Notes under the pieces: model-generated
The model's input: only the letters and a program-made list of their open reading frames with translations
What the model was told of the DNA's origin: nothing
Databases searched by the model: none
Shown here: positions 40,152 to 49,792 of the stretch, piece by piece
Numbering within the stretch: position 1 is the first letter of the stretch
Layout of the letters: each line of letters starts with the position of its first letter
NCBI GenBank assembly: GCA_934402515.1
Contig: CAKRTZ010000002.1
Span: forward strand, 1 to 64,000
Direction of reading: 5' to 3'
Length of the DNA: 64,000 nt
Source of the DNA: an uncultured Lachnospiraceae bacterium
GTDB taxonomy: Bacteria; Bacillota; Clostridia; Lachnospirales; Lachnospiraceae
Program-made: the position numbers and the translations under genes

Positions 40152-41474
40152 TTATAACTCAAATTCCTGTGTCCAGCTTTGTCCCGATGAGGGAAAAATC
40201 TGTCCAAATCCCAAATCCTGAACTTCCATTTTCACCTTTGATTCCGACAGCATCCGCATAGACAGTCTGATTCGTGTGGTACGTTTTTTGCGAAGAGGCA
40301 ATCCATCCAGTACCACTTCCTCTTCTCTTACGTTGCGTCCGGTCAGAGGCGTAATTAAAAAGGAAAGTTTGTTTCCCGTATCCAGATAAAATTCACATTG
40401 TCTGGATGCCTCAAACCAGTTTACCCCCGCATCCAGAAGCGCCAGATAAGACTCCTTGCCCTGACGGTACACCTTCATTCCCACGTTGGCTTTCAGTTTT
40501 TCATTGCCCAAAAATACCAGCTGTTTGCCAAGTTCGCTCTGGGAAATTTTTTCCAGCGCCCCGAAACAGGCTCCTTTACTGTACAGGTTATTGCCTTGGA
40601 AAACTCTGCGATTACTACACAAAAGCCGCAGGGATTCCTTCATCCACTCCCCCTCAAAGCCTTCTCCGATGAGAAAGGCAGAGGACACCGCTCTTGCTCC
40701 CATACATTCAGAGACAATCTGATAAAATTGATGATCCAGAAGTTCCTTCATCTCCTCTTTCAGACTTTCCTCTTCCGGCATCTCAATCTGCTTCAGCTGG
40801 GGATACTCCTGTTTTTCGATATATGCCACCACCGGTGTGGTATGGCGGTTTCTCTCCATCCGATAACTCTTTAAAAACTCCTGGGAATAATCAAATAACA
40901 CAACATCCTGACTCCACAGTTCCTCAGGTTGATAGATCATATAATAATAGAAGCTTTCCGTGTGGCTTTGAAAAAAAACATGCTCTGTCCGCAGCTGCAG
41001 ATCCGGTATCACATCATTCAAAACCTCCACCGTGCGATAATCCAGGTTCTGTGTCGTCACCATGAAGGAAGCAATATGATCAGAAGGCACCAAAAGGTTC
41101 AGCATAGACAGACACCGTTTCATAAACAATGCCAACAGCCGGGTGGGATCAAACTCTTCTCCCTCCAGCATCACATTTTTTCCATCACGTGCCTTGGTCA
41201 ACAGATCCGTAAGCAGAATCCCCTCTCCTTCTTCACTGTTTTTCACTGCGTCTTTTCCATAAAACCACTGATTTACTTCGTTACGTTTACATAAAACCGT
41301 AGGAATGTTGTAACTTTGTCCCCCATTTACCGCCGACAATGTTTCCGGTCCATCCGTGCCGATTTTCCAGTAGCTGACCTGGGAATATCGATCTGACAAA
41401 TCAAAGCCAATCACATACTGTCCGGTATAATTTTTACCTATTGTGTTTCGTTCCAGAAACATGCGGTCATCCAT
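40152..41474 (-). CDS. DUF5716 family, degenerate Hsp70/actin-like protein
   Basis: A 440-residue protein with actin/Hsp70-fold signs. The phosphate-1 loop is YVIGFDLSDRYSQVSYW (the family Asp kept, but the usual Gly-Thr-Thr/Ser replaced), phosphate-2 appears as VLFDYSQEFLKSY without the GGGT glycine run, and the adenosine-like segment is SAFLIGEGFEGEWM ... SKGACFGAL. This suggests a nucleotide-binding or pseudo-ATPase relative of DnaK. The C-terminal ~90 residues look like a beta-rich domain. AAAGGA is directly beside the first ATG; a second ATG at 41462 is an alternative. It follows the DUF5717 gene by 17 bases. Confidence 0.75.
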   Translation of the reverse strand: MDDRMFLERNTIGKNYTGQYVIGFDLSDRYSQVSYWKIGTDGPETLSAVNGGQSYNIPTVLCKRNEVNQWFYGKDAVKNSEEGEGILLTDLLTKARDGKNVMLEGEEFDPTRLLALFMKRCLSMLNLLVPSDHIASFMVTTQNLDYRTVEVLNDVIPDLQLRTEHVFFQSHTESFYYYMIYQPEELWSQDVVLFDYSQEFLKSYRMERNRHTTPVVAYIEKQEYPQLKQIEMPEEESLKEEMKELLDHQFYQIVSECMGARAVSSAFLIGEGFEGEWMKESLRLLCSNRRVFQGNNLYSKGACFGALEKISQSELGKQLVFLGNEKLKANVGMKVYRQGKESYLALLDAGVNWFEASRQCEFYLDTGNKLSFLITPLTGRNVREEEVVLDGLPLRKKRTTRIRLSMRMLSESKVKMEVQDLGFGQIFPSSGQSWTQEFEL

Positions 41475-41491
41475 TCCTTTCTATCATAGAA

Positions 41492-44400
41492 TTACTGCAG
41501 CCGGAACAAATGATCCGCGTAGTAATCCGTCTGATAATATTCTTCCATCATACTGTCCAGGGTATCAAAATCCTGTAATGTCTGGCTGATCACCAGATCA
41601 TTAATTCTGCTGAAACGGCTTTCCAGTACTTCCTTGCCAATATCACTTTTGCGAATTGTTCCGCTCTCTGTCAGCTGCTCCGCACCGTCCCGCTCTTCCA
41701 TAATATAATACTGTAAGGTTTCTCCGAAAAACAGGATAAATTCCCGGGCACACAATCCCTCAAACACAGGATGCAGTTCCTCTGTCACATATTCCGCTTC
41801 CTGTTCGCCCTCTTTTTCCACCACATAATGTAAGGTCACTGTACTATCCGGATGTGCCTGATATTCCACAATCGACCGATCATAAAAATGCTTGGACATG
41901 GGAACCAGATCTGCGTATTCCTTAAAATAGGATAGGAAGATTCCTTCGTCCAGCAGCTCCTCCACAAACTGCTTCAAGACTTTCTGCAACTGTTCATCTT
42001 CCGGTATTTGTGTTGCATAAAATCTGGTAAAAGCCAGTTTGCAGACTTTAGGTGCTTCTCCCTGCTGCCCCCACACCCCTGCAATATGCTCAAACAGTTC
42101 GGCAGGCATTACTTTATCTTTCACAAAGTAATCATAGGCACTCTGCACTAAAAATGCCTTTTCCAGATCTTCGTCCGGTTCCTTCTGTACATAGGAACCA
42201 AAAATTTCATTTTTTTCGCCAATATAAGCCCCGGTATAGAGCAGCTGTTCCAGAATTTTTTCTTCCAGTTCCCTGGTATCCAGTCCCATATCCCGGCTGC
42301 GTTTCCAGAGGTCCCGCAATTTTTTGGTCAGCCCGCAATAATTGTGATCCAGATACGATAGCGTTGCCTGATCGGCCTTTCCAGCTTCAAAAGCCTGAAA
42401 TGCCAGATAGGTCATGGAATCCTCCGGTTGGAAATCTTCCCGGCTGATCAGTCTGCTGCAAAGCTTCATCAGAAGCTTACTGTCAAACTGTTCACTTCCA
42501 AACTGTTTCAACCATTGGTAAGCCTTGTCAAAGCTTCCTCGCATAATAAGAAATCGAAGCAGCTGGCTGCGTTCCCTTTCTTTCATCTGATCCGGGATGA
42601 GCAGTTCCAGAAGTTCATCCAGTTCCCGAATCTGATCCGTATCATACAGGTACTGCAGCAGTTTCATGCTGACCTCACAGCGATACTCCTGCTCAATTCG
42701 TTCATCTCTGGCAATTCGTTGGAAAGACTGCATATTTTCATCGTTTAAAACGATATAACTGCGGTTATTTTCACACAGGAACAAATCGTAGCCCACTGCA
42801 TCCTTCACATAGGGAGCGATAAACCGTGCCAGTTTTCCCGGTATCATCATTTTCTCCGTATTATAGTTAATACTTGCGCAAAGACGGTTTTGCTCTCCAT
42901 CTTCAAACAGTACTGCATACTCCCCTGTAAAAATCGGGACCATACCCATTCCGTTCATCAGCGGATAGCGCTGTTCCTCCGTAACGTGGGCATGCAGCAC
43001 TACGATATAACGGGCACCCCGATATTGTGTGGATACCAGATTCATAAAAAGCATCCGGGCAAACTTGTCTGCATTCTCTTCATGAATCATCTGCGGTGTC
43101 ACTAAATTTTTGTATAGATAGGCCAGGTCACGATTCATATGTTCCCGGTCGATCTGTTCCATCAAAAAGCGTTCAATCTGTTCCTGATAACTTGCAAAAA
43201 TATCGGGATATTCCTCTCTCTTTCGCAAAATGCAGGCATACAATCTGGCATTGCGCTCATAATCCAGCTCGTTCTGAAAATGAAAGTACATCATCACCAT
43301 CTTCGGAATGTCTTCTTCCACTGTCAGATCCATGGACAGCATATAATATTCATAAAGTCTGGTGACACGTACATTCTGCTCCACACCCAGGCGATACCAT
43401 TTGAAAAATCCGGGGCCGGTGCAGTTTCCCTTGATCAGGTAGCCACAGATCACCTGCAGCACATCCGGATCTTCCAGTTCTTTATAGCAAGCCTCCAGAA
43501 TCCGAAATACCAGCATGTGGAACTGTTTGGCCTGGGATACGATAGAAAGGGTCTGCCGGATCACCTCTTCCGTGAGTACGCCTTCCTTTACCGCATAACC
43601 AAGTACCCTCGTTTCAAAGCCGTCCATTTTGGTCAGAAGCGCCGGATTTACCTGTAACAGTAATACTGCTTCGATATAGAGCACCGGGCTGACACATCCC
43701 CGGTTATACTGTTCCTCCAGAAAAAGCCATTTTTTCGTACTGCTTCTGCTGTAGCGGTCAGATAAATATAAAAGAAGCCAGGCAATACGCCAATTATCCG
43801 GATTGCGCTCAAAAATTTTTTCCACATGAGCCGCCACCTCATCTACATAGCTTTCTTCTCTGCTGTTTAATGTGGTGAGATACAGATAATAGCATGCGAT
43901 TTCCGGTGCAACCTCTTTGCCTTCCATCTGGTCCGCAATACGATTCAATAACCATTTCGCCTCGTTGTACCGCTCCTCTGTAATGAGAAGCTGGGCCTCA
44001 AACAACCTGGTTGTCAGGTCTCTGTCTGCCACTTCTTCCAGTTTTTCCACCAGTTTCTTGGTTTCCCCCAGCCAGGCTGCTGTACCGATTTTTTTCAAAC
44101 GAAACTGTTGATAGTAAATCATCAGCTGGAAAATGATCTGCCGTTTCATCCGGCGTCTGATGAGACGCTCCCGATCCTTCTGATGATGGCTGACTGTCAC
44201 ATCCACTTCTTTTTCAAAATAGGGATTGCTAAGACAGATCTTACCAAAATTATTTCCGGCATGAAGTTTCTCCGGATCCACCAGAAATGCAAGCTGGCAG
44301 TAATTTCCCAGGAAATCATCATCCGTCAGTTCCTGCTTCTCCAGTTTAATGAACGCTCCCTGTGCTTCCACCTTCAAATGGGTATAGCCCCATCCGTTTC

Positions 44401-45049
44401 TGGTGATCATAATTGTTTCCTGCGTCATGGATTCCGGATCATCCACGCGAATGGAACTATCATCCAGCAAGTATTCAATTCGTTGTTTTTTCTTGATTCC
44501 GATCAGAAATTCTTCCACATTCTGTTCATTACCGGGATAGACACTCAGTCCTTTATAAAGCCCCAGGTACTGTCTGTCATTTCCTTCCAGAATCTGCTGG
44601 AATTCTTTGTAATAGAAAAGACTGACCGCTTCCGCCCAGTTCGTCTTTGCAAGATTTGTAAAATGAAACAGGTTTTTCACCGGTCCCAGAGATGACTGCA
44701 GTATCTCATGTTCAATGGTGACTACAAACGGTAAATAATACTCCCCCTGATTGGAAACGATGTCAAACTCGCCTTTGACAACATCGCCTTCTTCCATCCC
44801 CGTCGCATCAAACTGATAGGTGATTGTTTCCCCATTCCCTATAAACTCCGGATTTAACACCCTCATCCGGGAATAGCTTGAATAGACTTTTCCCTGTGTG
44901 AGATGGTTCTTTGCCCCATCCACAGTAAACATCCCCTCACAGATTTCTCCGCGTTTCAGTGTCAGTTCAATCTTTGAACAGCCAAATTCCAAATTACCCT
45001 TGTCGTATTCAAATTTTCCTTCCAGAATCCGTTCTATGTATTGCTGCAT
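41492..45049 (-). CDS. DUF5717 family large protein
   Basis: A 1185-residue protein without signal peptide or membrane segment. Residues 1-300 show two beta-sandwich-like segments, each with a hydrophobic FDAT/FLVDP-type strand pattern (for example ITYQFDATGMEEGDVVKGEF). Residues ~310-900 are an all-helical solenoid with TPR/SEL1-like character, and the C-terminal ~250 residues again contain helices and short beta stretches. The function is unknown; proteins of this size with helical repeats usually serve as platforms. It is the first gene of a four-gene operon whose promoter is overlapped by a palindrome. Confidence 0.75.
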   Translation of the reverse strand: MQQYIERILEGKFEYDKGNLEFGCSKIELTLKRGEICEGMFTVDGAKNHLTQGKVYSSYSRMRVLNPEFIGNGETITYQFDATGMEEGDVVKGEFDIVSNQGEYYLPFVVTIEHEILQSSLGPVKNLFHFTNLAKTNWAEAVSLFYYKEFQQILEGNDRQYLGLYKGLSVYPGNEQNVEEFLIGIKKKQRIEYLLDDSSIRVDDPESMTQETIMITRNGWGYTHLKVEAQGAFIKLEKQELTDDDFLGNYCQLAFLVDPEKLHAGNNFGKICLSNPYFEKEVDVTVSHHQKDRERLIRRRMKRQIIFQLMIYYQQFRLKKIGTAAWLGETKKLVEKLEEVADRDLTTRLFEAQLLITEERYNEAKWLLNRIADQMEGKEVAPEIACYYLYLTTLNSREESYVDEVAAHVEKIFERNPDNWRIAWLLLYLSDRYSRSSTKKWLFLEEQYNRGCVSPVLYIEAVLLLQVNPALLTKMDGFETRVLGYAVKEGVLTEEVIRQTLSIVSQAKQFHMLVFRILEACYKELEDPDVLQVICGYLIKGNCTGPGFFKWYRLGVEQNVRVTRLYEYYMLSMDLTVEEDIPKMVMMYFHFQNELDYERNARLYACILRKREEYPDIFASYQEQIERFLMEQIDREHMNRDLAYLYKNLVTPQMIHEENADKFARMLFMNLVSTQYRGARYIVVLHAHVTEEQRYPLMNGMGMVPIFTGEYAVLFEDGEQNRLCASINYNTEKMMIPGKLARFIAPYVKDAVGYDLFLCENNRSYIVLNDENMQSFQRIARDERIEQEYRCEVSMKLLQYLYDTDQIRELDELLELLIPDQMKERERSQLLRFLIMRGSFDKAYQWLKQFGSEQFDSKLLMKLCSRLISREDFQPEDSMTYLAFQAFEAGKADQATLSYLDHNYCGLTKKLRDLWKRSRDMGLDTRELEEKILEQLLYTGAYIGEKNEIFGSYVQKEPDEDLEKAFLVQSAYDYFVKDKVMPAELFEHIAGVWGQQGEAPKVCKLAFTRFYATQIPEDEQLQKVLKQFVEELLDEGIFLSYFKEYADLVPMSKHFYDRSIVEYQAHPDSTVTLHYVVEKEGEQEAEYVTEELHPVFEGLCAREFILFFGETLQYYIMEERDGAEQLTESGTIRKSDIGKEVLESRFSRINDLVISQTLQDFDTLDSMMEEYYQTDYYADHLFRLQ

Positions 45050-45093
45050 ATAACTTTTGTTCTTTCTGAATATTTTATCCGTACTTCATATAA

Positions 45094-45135
45094 TTATAGC
45101 ATCACTTTTGCCGGTTCTGCAACCTGCAAAAGTGA
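45094..45135 (-). promoter_or_regulatory. DUF5717 operon promoter with palindromic operator
   Basis: TTGCAG (45118-45123), 18-base spacer, TATAAT (45094-45099) on the minus strand. An inverted repeat CACTTTTGC-n-GGTT ... AACC-n-GCAAAAGTG (45104-45135) is centred on the -35 box, so a repressor could block this promoter. Confidence 0.55.
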
Positions 45136-45190
45136 CCGTTTCTCATCCTTCTGCATAAGATAAACCAAGTATTTTTTCAGGGAATATTCT

Positions 45191-46420
45191 ATGTTTACAG
45201 GTAATTTATCGATTCAGGTTACATCCACCCTTGGCCTGATTCCCATCAAGGATGCCACCATCCGTATCTCCAACACCGGCACGCCGGAAAACACTTTGGA
45301 AGTTGTGCAGACAGACTCCTCCGGCCAATCCCCGCAGCTGTCACTGGATGCCCCAGATCCCGGTTACAGTGAAGCACCGGAATCCTCCGTACAGCCCTAC
45401 TCCGAATACAATCTGGAAATCACCGCCCCCGGATATGAGCCGGTCTCTGTATCCGGCACTCAGATTCTTGCGGGAACCGATGCTATCCAGCCCGTGGAAA
45501 TGACTCCTGTGGAGGTGGAAACCGCCCCTGAGGAAGACATTGTCATTCCGGATCACACCTTATGGGGCGAATATCCTCCTAAAATTCCGGAGGATGAGAT
45601 CAAGCCCATAAATGAAACCGGTGAAATTGTCCTTTCCCGTGTGGTTATCCCCGAATACATCGTAGTTCACGACGGTGTGCCCCAGGATCGTTCCGCTCCT
45701 AATTATTATGTGAAGTACAAAGACTATATTAAAAATGTGGTTTCCTCGGAGATTTATGCCACCTGGTCGGAAAACACGATTTATGCCAATATTCTGGTGA
45801 TTTTGTCCTTCACACTCAACAGAGTTTATACAGAGTGGTACCGCAATCAGGGGTATGATTTCACCATTACCTCCTCCACCGCTTATGATCAAAAATGGAT
45901 GTACGGACGCAACATTTATTCCAATATTTCCCAGTTGGTTGATTCCATCTTTGCAAATTTTTTATCCCGTCCCGGTGTGCGCCAGCCGATCTTTACCTCT
46001 TACTGTAATGGTACCACCGCCACTTGTACGGGATTGAGCCAATGGGGCTCCAAGTATCTGGGTGAACAGGGTTATACCCCTATAGAAATTGTACGATACT
46101 ACTACGGAAATGACATGTACATCAATACAGCCACCAGTGTATCCGGTATTCCCTCCTCCTGGCCGGGTTACGACCTGACCATCGGTTCCAGCGGAGAAAA
46201 GGTGCGCCAGCTGCAGCAACAACTAAACCGGATTGCACAAAATTATCCGGCTCTGCCTACCCTGGCCGTGGACGGGATCTATGGCAGCAATACCGCTAAT
46301 GCCGTCCGGATTTTCCAACGAATTTTCGGTCTTCCCCAGACCGGCGTAGTGGACTATCCCACCTGGTATAAAATCTCGGAAGTTTTTGTAGGTGTCAGCC
46401 GGATTTCAGAGCCGGATTAA
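45191..46420 (+). CDS. SpoIID/LytB-like protein with peptidoglycan-binding domain
   Basis: A 409-residue protein. Residues ~1-90 resemble a carboxypeptidase-regulatory (Ig-like) domain, residues ~165-320 are a SpoIID/LytB-type lytic transglycosylase domain (YIKNVVSSEIYATW with the catalytic-type Glu, and CTGLSQWGSKYLGEQG followed by IVRYYYG), and residues ~330-400 are a PG_binding_1 domain (GSSGEKVRQLQQQLNRI and VDGIYGSNTANAVRIFQ). No signal peptide is visible at the chosen start, which is unusual for a wall enzyme and hints at non-classical export or a spore-compartment role. It is divergent from the DUF5717 operon. Confidence 0.75.
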   Translation: MFTGNLSIQVTSTLGLIPIKDATIRISNTGTPENTLEVVQTDSSGQSPQLSLDAPDPGYSEAPESSVQPYSEYNLEITAPGYEPVSVSGTQILAGTDAIQPVEMTPVEVETAPEEDIVIPDHTLWGEYPPKIPEDEIKPINETGEIVLSRVVIPEYIVVHDGVPQDRSAPNYYVKYKDYIKNVVSSEIYATWSENTIYANILVILSFTLNRVYTEWYRNQGYDFTITSSTAYDQKWMYGRNIYSNISQLVDSIFANFLSRPGVRQPIFTSYCNGTTATCTGLSQWGSKYLGEQGYTPIEIVRYYYGNDMYINTATSVSGIPSSWPGYDLTIGSSGEKVRQLQQQLNRIAQNYPALPTLAVDGIYGSNTANAVRIFQRIFGLPQTGVVDYPTWYKISEVFVGVSRISEPD

Positions 46421-46450
46421 CTGTGCCCACAAAGTTTGTCTATATCCTGA

Positions 46451-46478
46451 GGCAGCAAATCCCTTCGGATTTGCTGCC
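46451..46478. terminator. Hairpin between the SpoIID-like gene and the glycan operon
   Basis: A perfect 12-bp stem (46451-46462 and 46467-46478) with a 4-base loop between two convergent genes; the plus-strand tail becomes T-rich a few bases later. Confidence 0.7.
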
Positions 46479-46484
46479 TTACCT

Positions 46485-48047
46485 CTATTTTTTTCCCCTC
46501 TCCCGGTATTCCATGGGGGTCATGCCCGTTTCTTCTTTAAACAATTTGGAAAAATAGGAAAAATTGCTGTATCCCACCTGCAGGGACACATTTTTCACAG
46601 AAATCTCACTGCATAACAGTGCCTTTGCCTTTTCAATCCGCTTGTCCACCAGATACTGGGACAGGGTTTTTCCAGTTTCTTTTTTGAACAGCCGGGAACA
46701 GTAGTCGGGACTGATGTACACCAGATTGACCAAATCCTCTCTGGTAATCTCCTCGCAATAGTGGGCGTCCACATACTCTAAGATGGTTTCCATCACGGAG
46801 CCCGTTTCCTCTGTGAACTGTTTGTAGGAAATCACCTTGTGGATGACAAATTCGCAGTACCGGCACATATCCTCCACTGAGGCACATGCCCGCTGGTAAA
46901 GCTGCTCTGATTCTCCATCCGACAACAGGCGATGCGCCTGGATGTCCACGCTCCGCAGATAAAAATAAATCATCTGGGTGAAATCCTGGCGGAAATCCTG
47001 CATCTGCTGTTTCATCCACCCCTGTCTGGTCCGCTGTTCCACATACTGGCGGATTTCCCCTTTCAGCCGTTCTTCTTCCTTTTCCTTTAACAGACTTTCC
47101 CAGATGGAAATGTTGGGTGTCTGGTAGGGATAAGTTTCCGGTTTGTAGTCCTCCCAATGAAGTACCTCATGCTTTTTCCCCAGTACATTTTCCAACATGC
47201 CCTGGAGTTTCTGCATCTCCTGTTTCAGTTCTGCTGACGCAGCCACATTTCCCATGGCTCCCGTCATCTCCACATGAAGGCGTCTCTCGCAGTTTTCTAC
47301 CACCCCTTTGAGACACTCCTCCACCTCACTCATGTCCGGCACAGACTCTCTTTCAAAATGGCAGACCGCAATCCACACGCCGTTCTGGGCATAAAACACA
47401 CTTTCCGCCTCCAGCTTTGGCGTGCGCAGAGTTTCAAACAACACGTTTTTCAGCACATATTCCAGCATGTCATCCCCCCACAGCTGCTCTGCCGCCGCGA
47501 TGGAATCCATTTTCAGTGCCCCCAGGAGAAAGCGGTCCTGTTCCTCATAGCCCAGATGGGCGTAGGCGTCCTCATTGCGGTGAAAATCGGAGGAAAGACA
47601 GCCTTCCCAGAAGGTATCCTTCGCCTCTTTTCCCGTATCCAGCCAGTACCGCCGCGCCATCACATCCTGACGGTTCTTCTGTACCCGTCCTGCTGCCTGC
47701 GCCAGGGCACTGCAAAGCTTGTCCGCCTCCACCGGCTTTAACAGATACTCCAGGCTTTCCAGCCGGATTGCCTCCTTCGCATAGGAAAAATCCGCATAGT
47801 TTGTGAGAAAAATACATTGCAGGTCGCTGTCCCGCTCCCGCACCCATTCCAGCAGCTCCAGCCCGGAACCGCCCGGCATTTCAATGTCGCAGAGCATCAC
47901 CGCAACGGGCACCTGCAACAGTACCTTCTTTGCCTCCTCCACACAGTTCGCCATAAAGACCTTATCAAATTCTGTCTCCCGTTCTTCCAAGATGTGCTTG
48001 AGTTTCTGCAGCACCAGATGGTCGTCATCCACCAATAGCAGATTCAT
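46485..48047 (-). CDS. Response regulator with AraC output (YesN type)
   Basis: A 520-residue response regulator. The receiver has LLLVDDDHLVLQKL and the phospho-acceptor Asp in LCDIEMPGGSG near residue 52. A middle region of ~250 residues is divergent, and the C-terminus is a two-helix-turn-helix AraC domain (DLVNLVYISPDYCSRLFKKETGKTLS ... VGYSNFSYFSKLFKEETGMTPMEYR). The ATG at 48047 is preferred since GGAGGAGGAAACCC precedes it, inside the end of the kinase gene. It should activate the glycan operon in response to its partner kinase. Confidence 0.9.
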   Translation of the reverse strand: MNLLLVDDDHLVLQKLKHILEERETEFDKVFMANCVEEAKKVLLQVPVAVMLCDIEMPGGSGLELLEWVRERDSDLQCIFLTNYADFSYAKEAIRLESLEYLLKPVEADKLCSALAQAAGRVQKNRQDVMARRYWLDTGKEAKDTFWEGCLSSDFHRNEDAYAHLGYEEQDRFLLGALKMDSIAAAEQLWGDDMLEYVLKNVLFETLRTPKLEAESVFYAQNGVWIAVCHFERESVPDMSEVEECLKGVVENCERRLHVEMTGAMGNVAASAELKQEMQKLQGMLENVLGKKHEVLHWEDYKPETYPYQTPNISIWESLLKEKEEERLKGEIRQYVEQRTRQGWMKQQMQDFRQDFTQMIYFYLRSVDIQAHRLLSDGESEQLYQRACASVEDMCRYCEFVIHKVISYKQFTEETGSVMETILEYVDAHYCEEITREDLVNLVYISPDYCSRLFKKETGKTLSQYLVDKRIEKAKALLCSEISVKNVSLQVGYSNFSYFSKLFKEETGMTPMEYRERGKK

Positions 48048-49773
48048 GGGTTTCCTCCTCCACCGGAATATAAATTTCCACAACTGCCCCTCCTAAGGGA
48101 CTGTTATAAAAAGAGCACTGCGCCCTTCCATGGTAGCCGTATTCCAGACGGGCACGCACATTGGCGATTCCCAGATGCCCGCCCTCCCTGGTGTCCAGCT
48201 CCTTTCCCTCCTCCCAGAGTTTCAGGTACTCCTCCGGGAATCCGTTTCCGTTGTCGCTGACATTGATGCAGAGATATTTTTCTCCCTGTTTCATCTCCAT
48301 GGTGACCGTCACGGAAATTTCCAGAACCACATCAGGACGCTTTCCATATTTAAAGGCATTCTCCGTCAGTGTCTGAATAAGTAATGGCGGTACAAAAAGG
48401 TTCTTCGTCGCCTCCTCCACATACTCGTCCAGTTCCACCTCGCCGGGATAACGCAGTTTCATAATTTCAAAATAATCATCCATGTGGGCAATGGCATCCT
48501 GTAGCTGCACACTGTCCATGCCCGCCCGGAAAAGATACCGCAGATACCGGATGGTTGCCATGCACATTTTCTTGGCATCCTCAATGTGCTCCGTCTCCAG
48601 CAGACGATAGATGGCACTGAGGCTGTTTAAGAAAAAGTGGGGACGGATTTGCAGTTTCATGTTGTCCATCTCCAGTTTCTGGCGCTGCAGCTTTTCCTCG
48701 TAAATGCTGATTTTCAACGCCCCAATCTGGTGGACAAAATTACGGAACTGCTCGTTAATCTGTTCCAGTTCATGGATGTCGTTGACGGAAAGTTCCTCTT
48801 TCTTTTCCGCCCCCTCCTGATAGTCCTGCAGTCCTTTGACGAACTTCTGCACCGGGGCGATAATCCGGTATTTGGTATAAACCGTCATCAGCACAAAGGC
48901 TCCTAGCGTCAGCAGTACCAGAAATAACACGCTGAACTGCAACAGCAGAATCCGGCTGAACCCGCTGAATCCCCTCATCACTACCGCAACTGACAGGCTG
49001 AGGCTCTTGGACTCCTCCCGGATGACCTCAATCCGGTGAAAGATATCCTTGTAAAAGGTGCCGCCTTCCTCCAGAATCTGTTGGGGGATTTCTCCCTCCT
49101 CCAACTGTTCTTTTCCCCACAGGATAGTGCCATCACTGCTCATGAGAAGTACCTGGTTTTCCCCGTCCTGATAGGTTTCCTGCAAAGAGCGAATCATGCT
49201 TTCCGCAGGAAAATAGCAGACAAACCATACGTTTTCGTAAGCGTAAGCCCGTAGCATATAATACTGCCCATCCTGCTCAAAGTATTCCCAACGGTACAAG
49301 TCATTGACCATATTCTCGTCCGTCCGGATTCGGTTCAGTATGGTATCCACCATGCCACTTTCCTTGGCATCCTGCAAAAGTATCCAGGAATCTGCCAGCA
49401 CTTCCCCGGTTTTTCCGAAATAGAAGAAGAAATGCTTTTCCGTCTCCGCGCTAAAGGAATACCCGATTTTGTCCAGCAGCCTTGCTTTCGCATAGACGCA
49501 CTCACGCTCATCGCCGTTCATGGCAAGTCTGGCAATATCCATATTTTCCATCAAAAGGCGCTGCATATTGATACTGACACGGGAACAGACATCATAGACC
49601 TGTTCCGTATGGAGTTTCACCAGTTGTTCCACCTGTTTGGTGGTTTCGTTGCGGATTTCCCTGGTGGAATACACGCTGACAAACAAATCCAGCACGGTCA
49701 CGAACAGCAGGGCAATAAGCAGTGCCTTTTGTTTTTCCACAAAGGTGTGGGATTTTCGATGATTTCTATACAA
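48025..49773 (-). CDS. Sensor histidine kinase, YesM type
   Basis: A 582-residue membrane kinase. Two transmembrane helices (about residues 16-36 and 285-307) flank an extracellular sensor domain, followed by a HAMP-like linker, a His_kinase domain with the phosphorylated His in LQIRPHFFLNSL near 376 and a HATPase domain (VPPLLIQTLTENAFKYG, NVSDNGNGFPEEYL). The YesM/YesN family typically senses sugars or polysaccharide breakdown products. It overlaps the regulator gene by 23 bases and lies 19 bases after the first GH3 gene, so the system controls its own operon. Confidence 0.9.
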   Translation of the reverse strand: MYRNHRKSHTFVEKQKALLIALLFVTVLDLFVSVYSTREIRNETTKQVEQLVKLHTEQVYDVCSRVSINMQRLLMENMDIARLAMNGDERECVYAKARLLDKIGYSFSAETEKHFFFYFGKTGEVLADSWILLQDAKESGMVDTILNRIRTDENMVNDLYRWEYFEQDGQYYMLRAYAYENVWFVCYFPAESMIRSLQETYQDGENQVLLMSSDGTILWGKEQLEEGEIPQQILEEGGTFYKDIFHRIEVIREESKSLSLSVAVVMRGFSGFSRILLLQFSVLFLVLLTLGAFVLMTVYTKYRIIAPVQKFVKGLQDYQEGAEKKEELSVNDIHELEQINEQFRNFVHQIGALKISIYEEKLQRQKLEMDNMKLQIRPHFFLNSLSAIYRLLETEHIEDAKKMCMATIRYLRYLFRAGMDSVQLQDAIAHMDDYFEIMKLRYPGEVELDEYVEEATKNLFVPPLLIQTLTENAFKYGKRPDVVLEISVTVTMEMKQGEKYLCINVSDNGNGFPEEYLKLWEEGKELDTREGGHLGIANVRARLEYGYHGRAQCSFYNSPLGGAVVEIYIPVEEETHESAIGG

Positions 49774-49792
49774 GATGTTTCCTCAGTTCACT

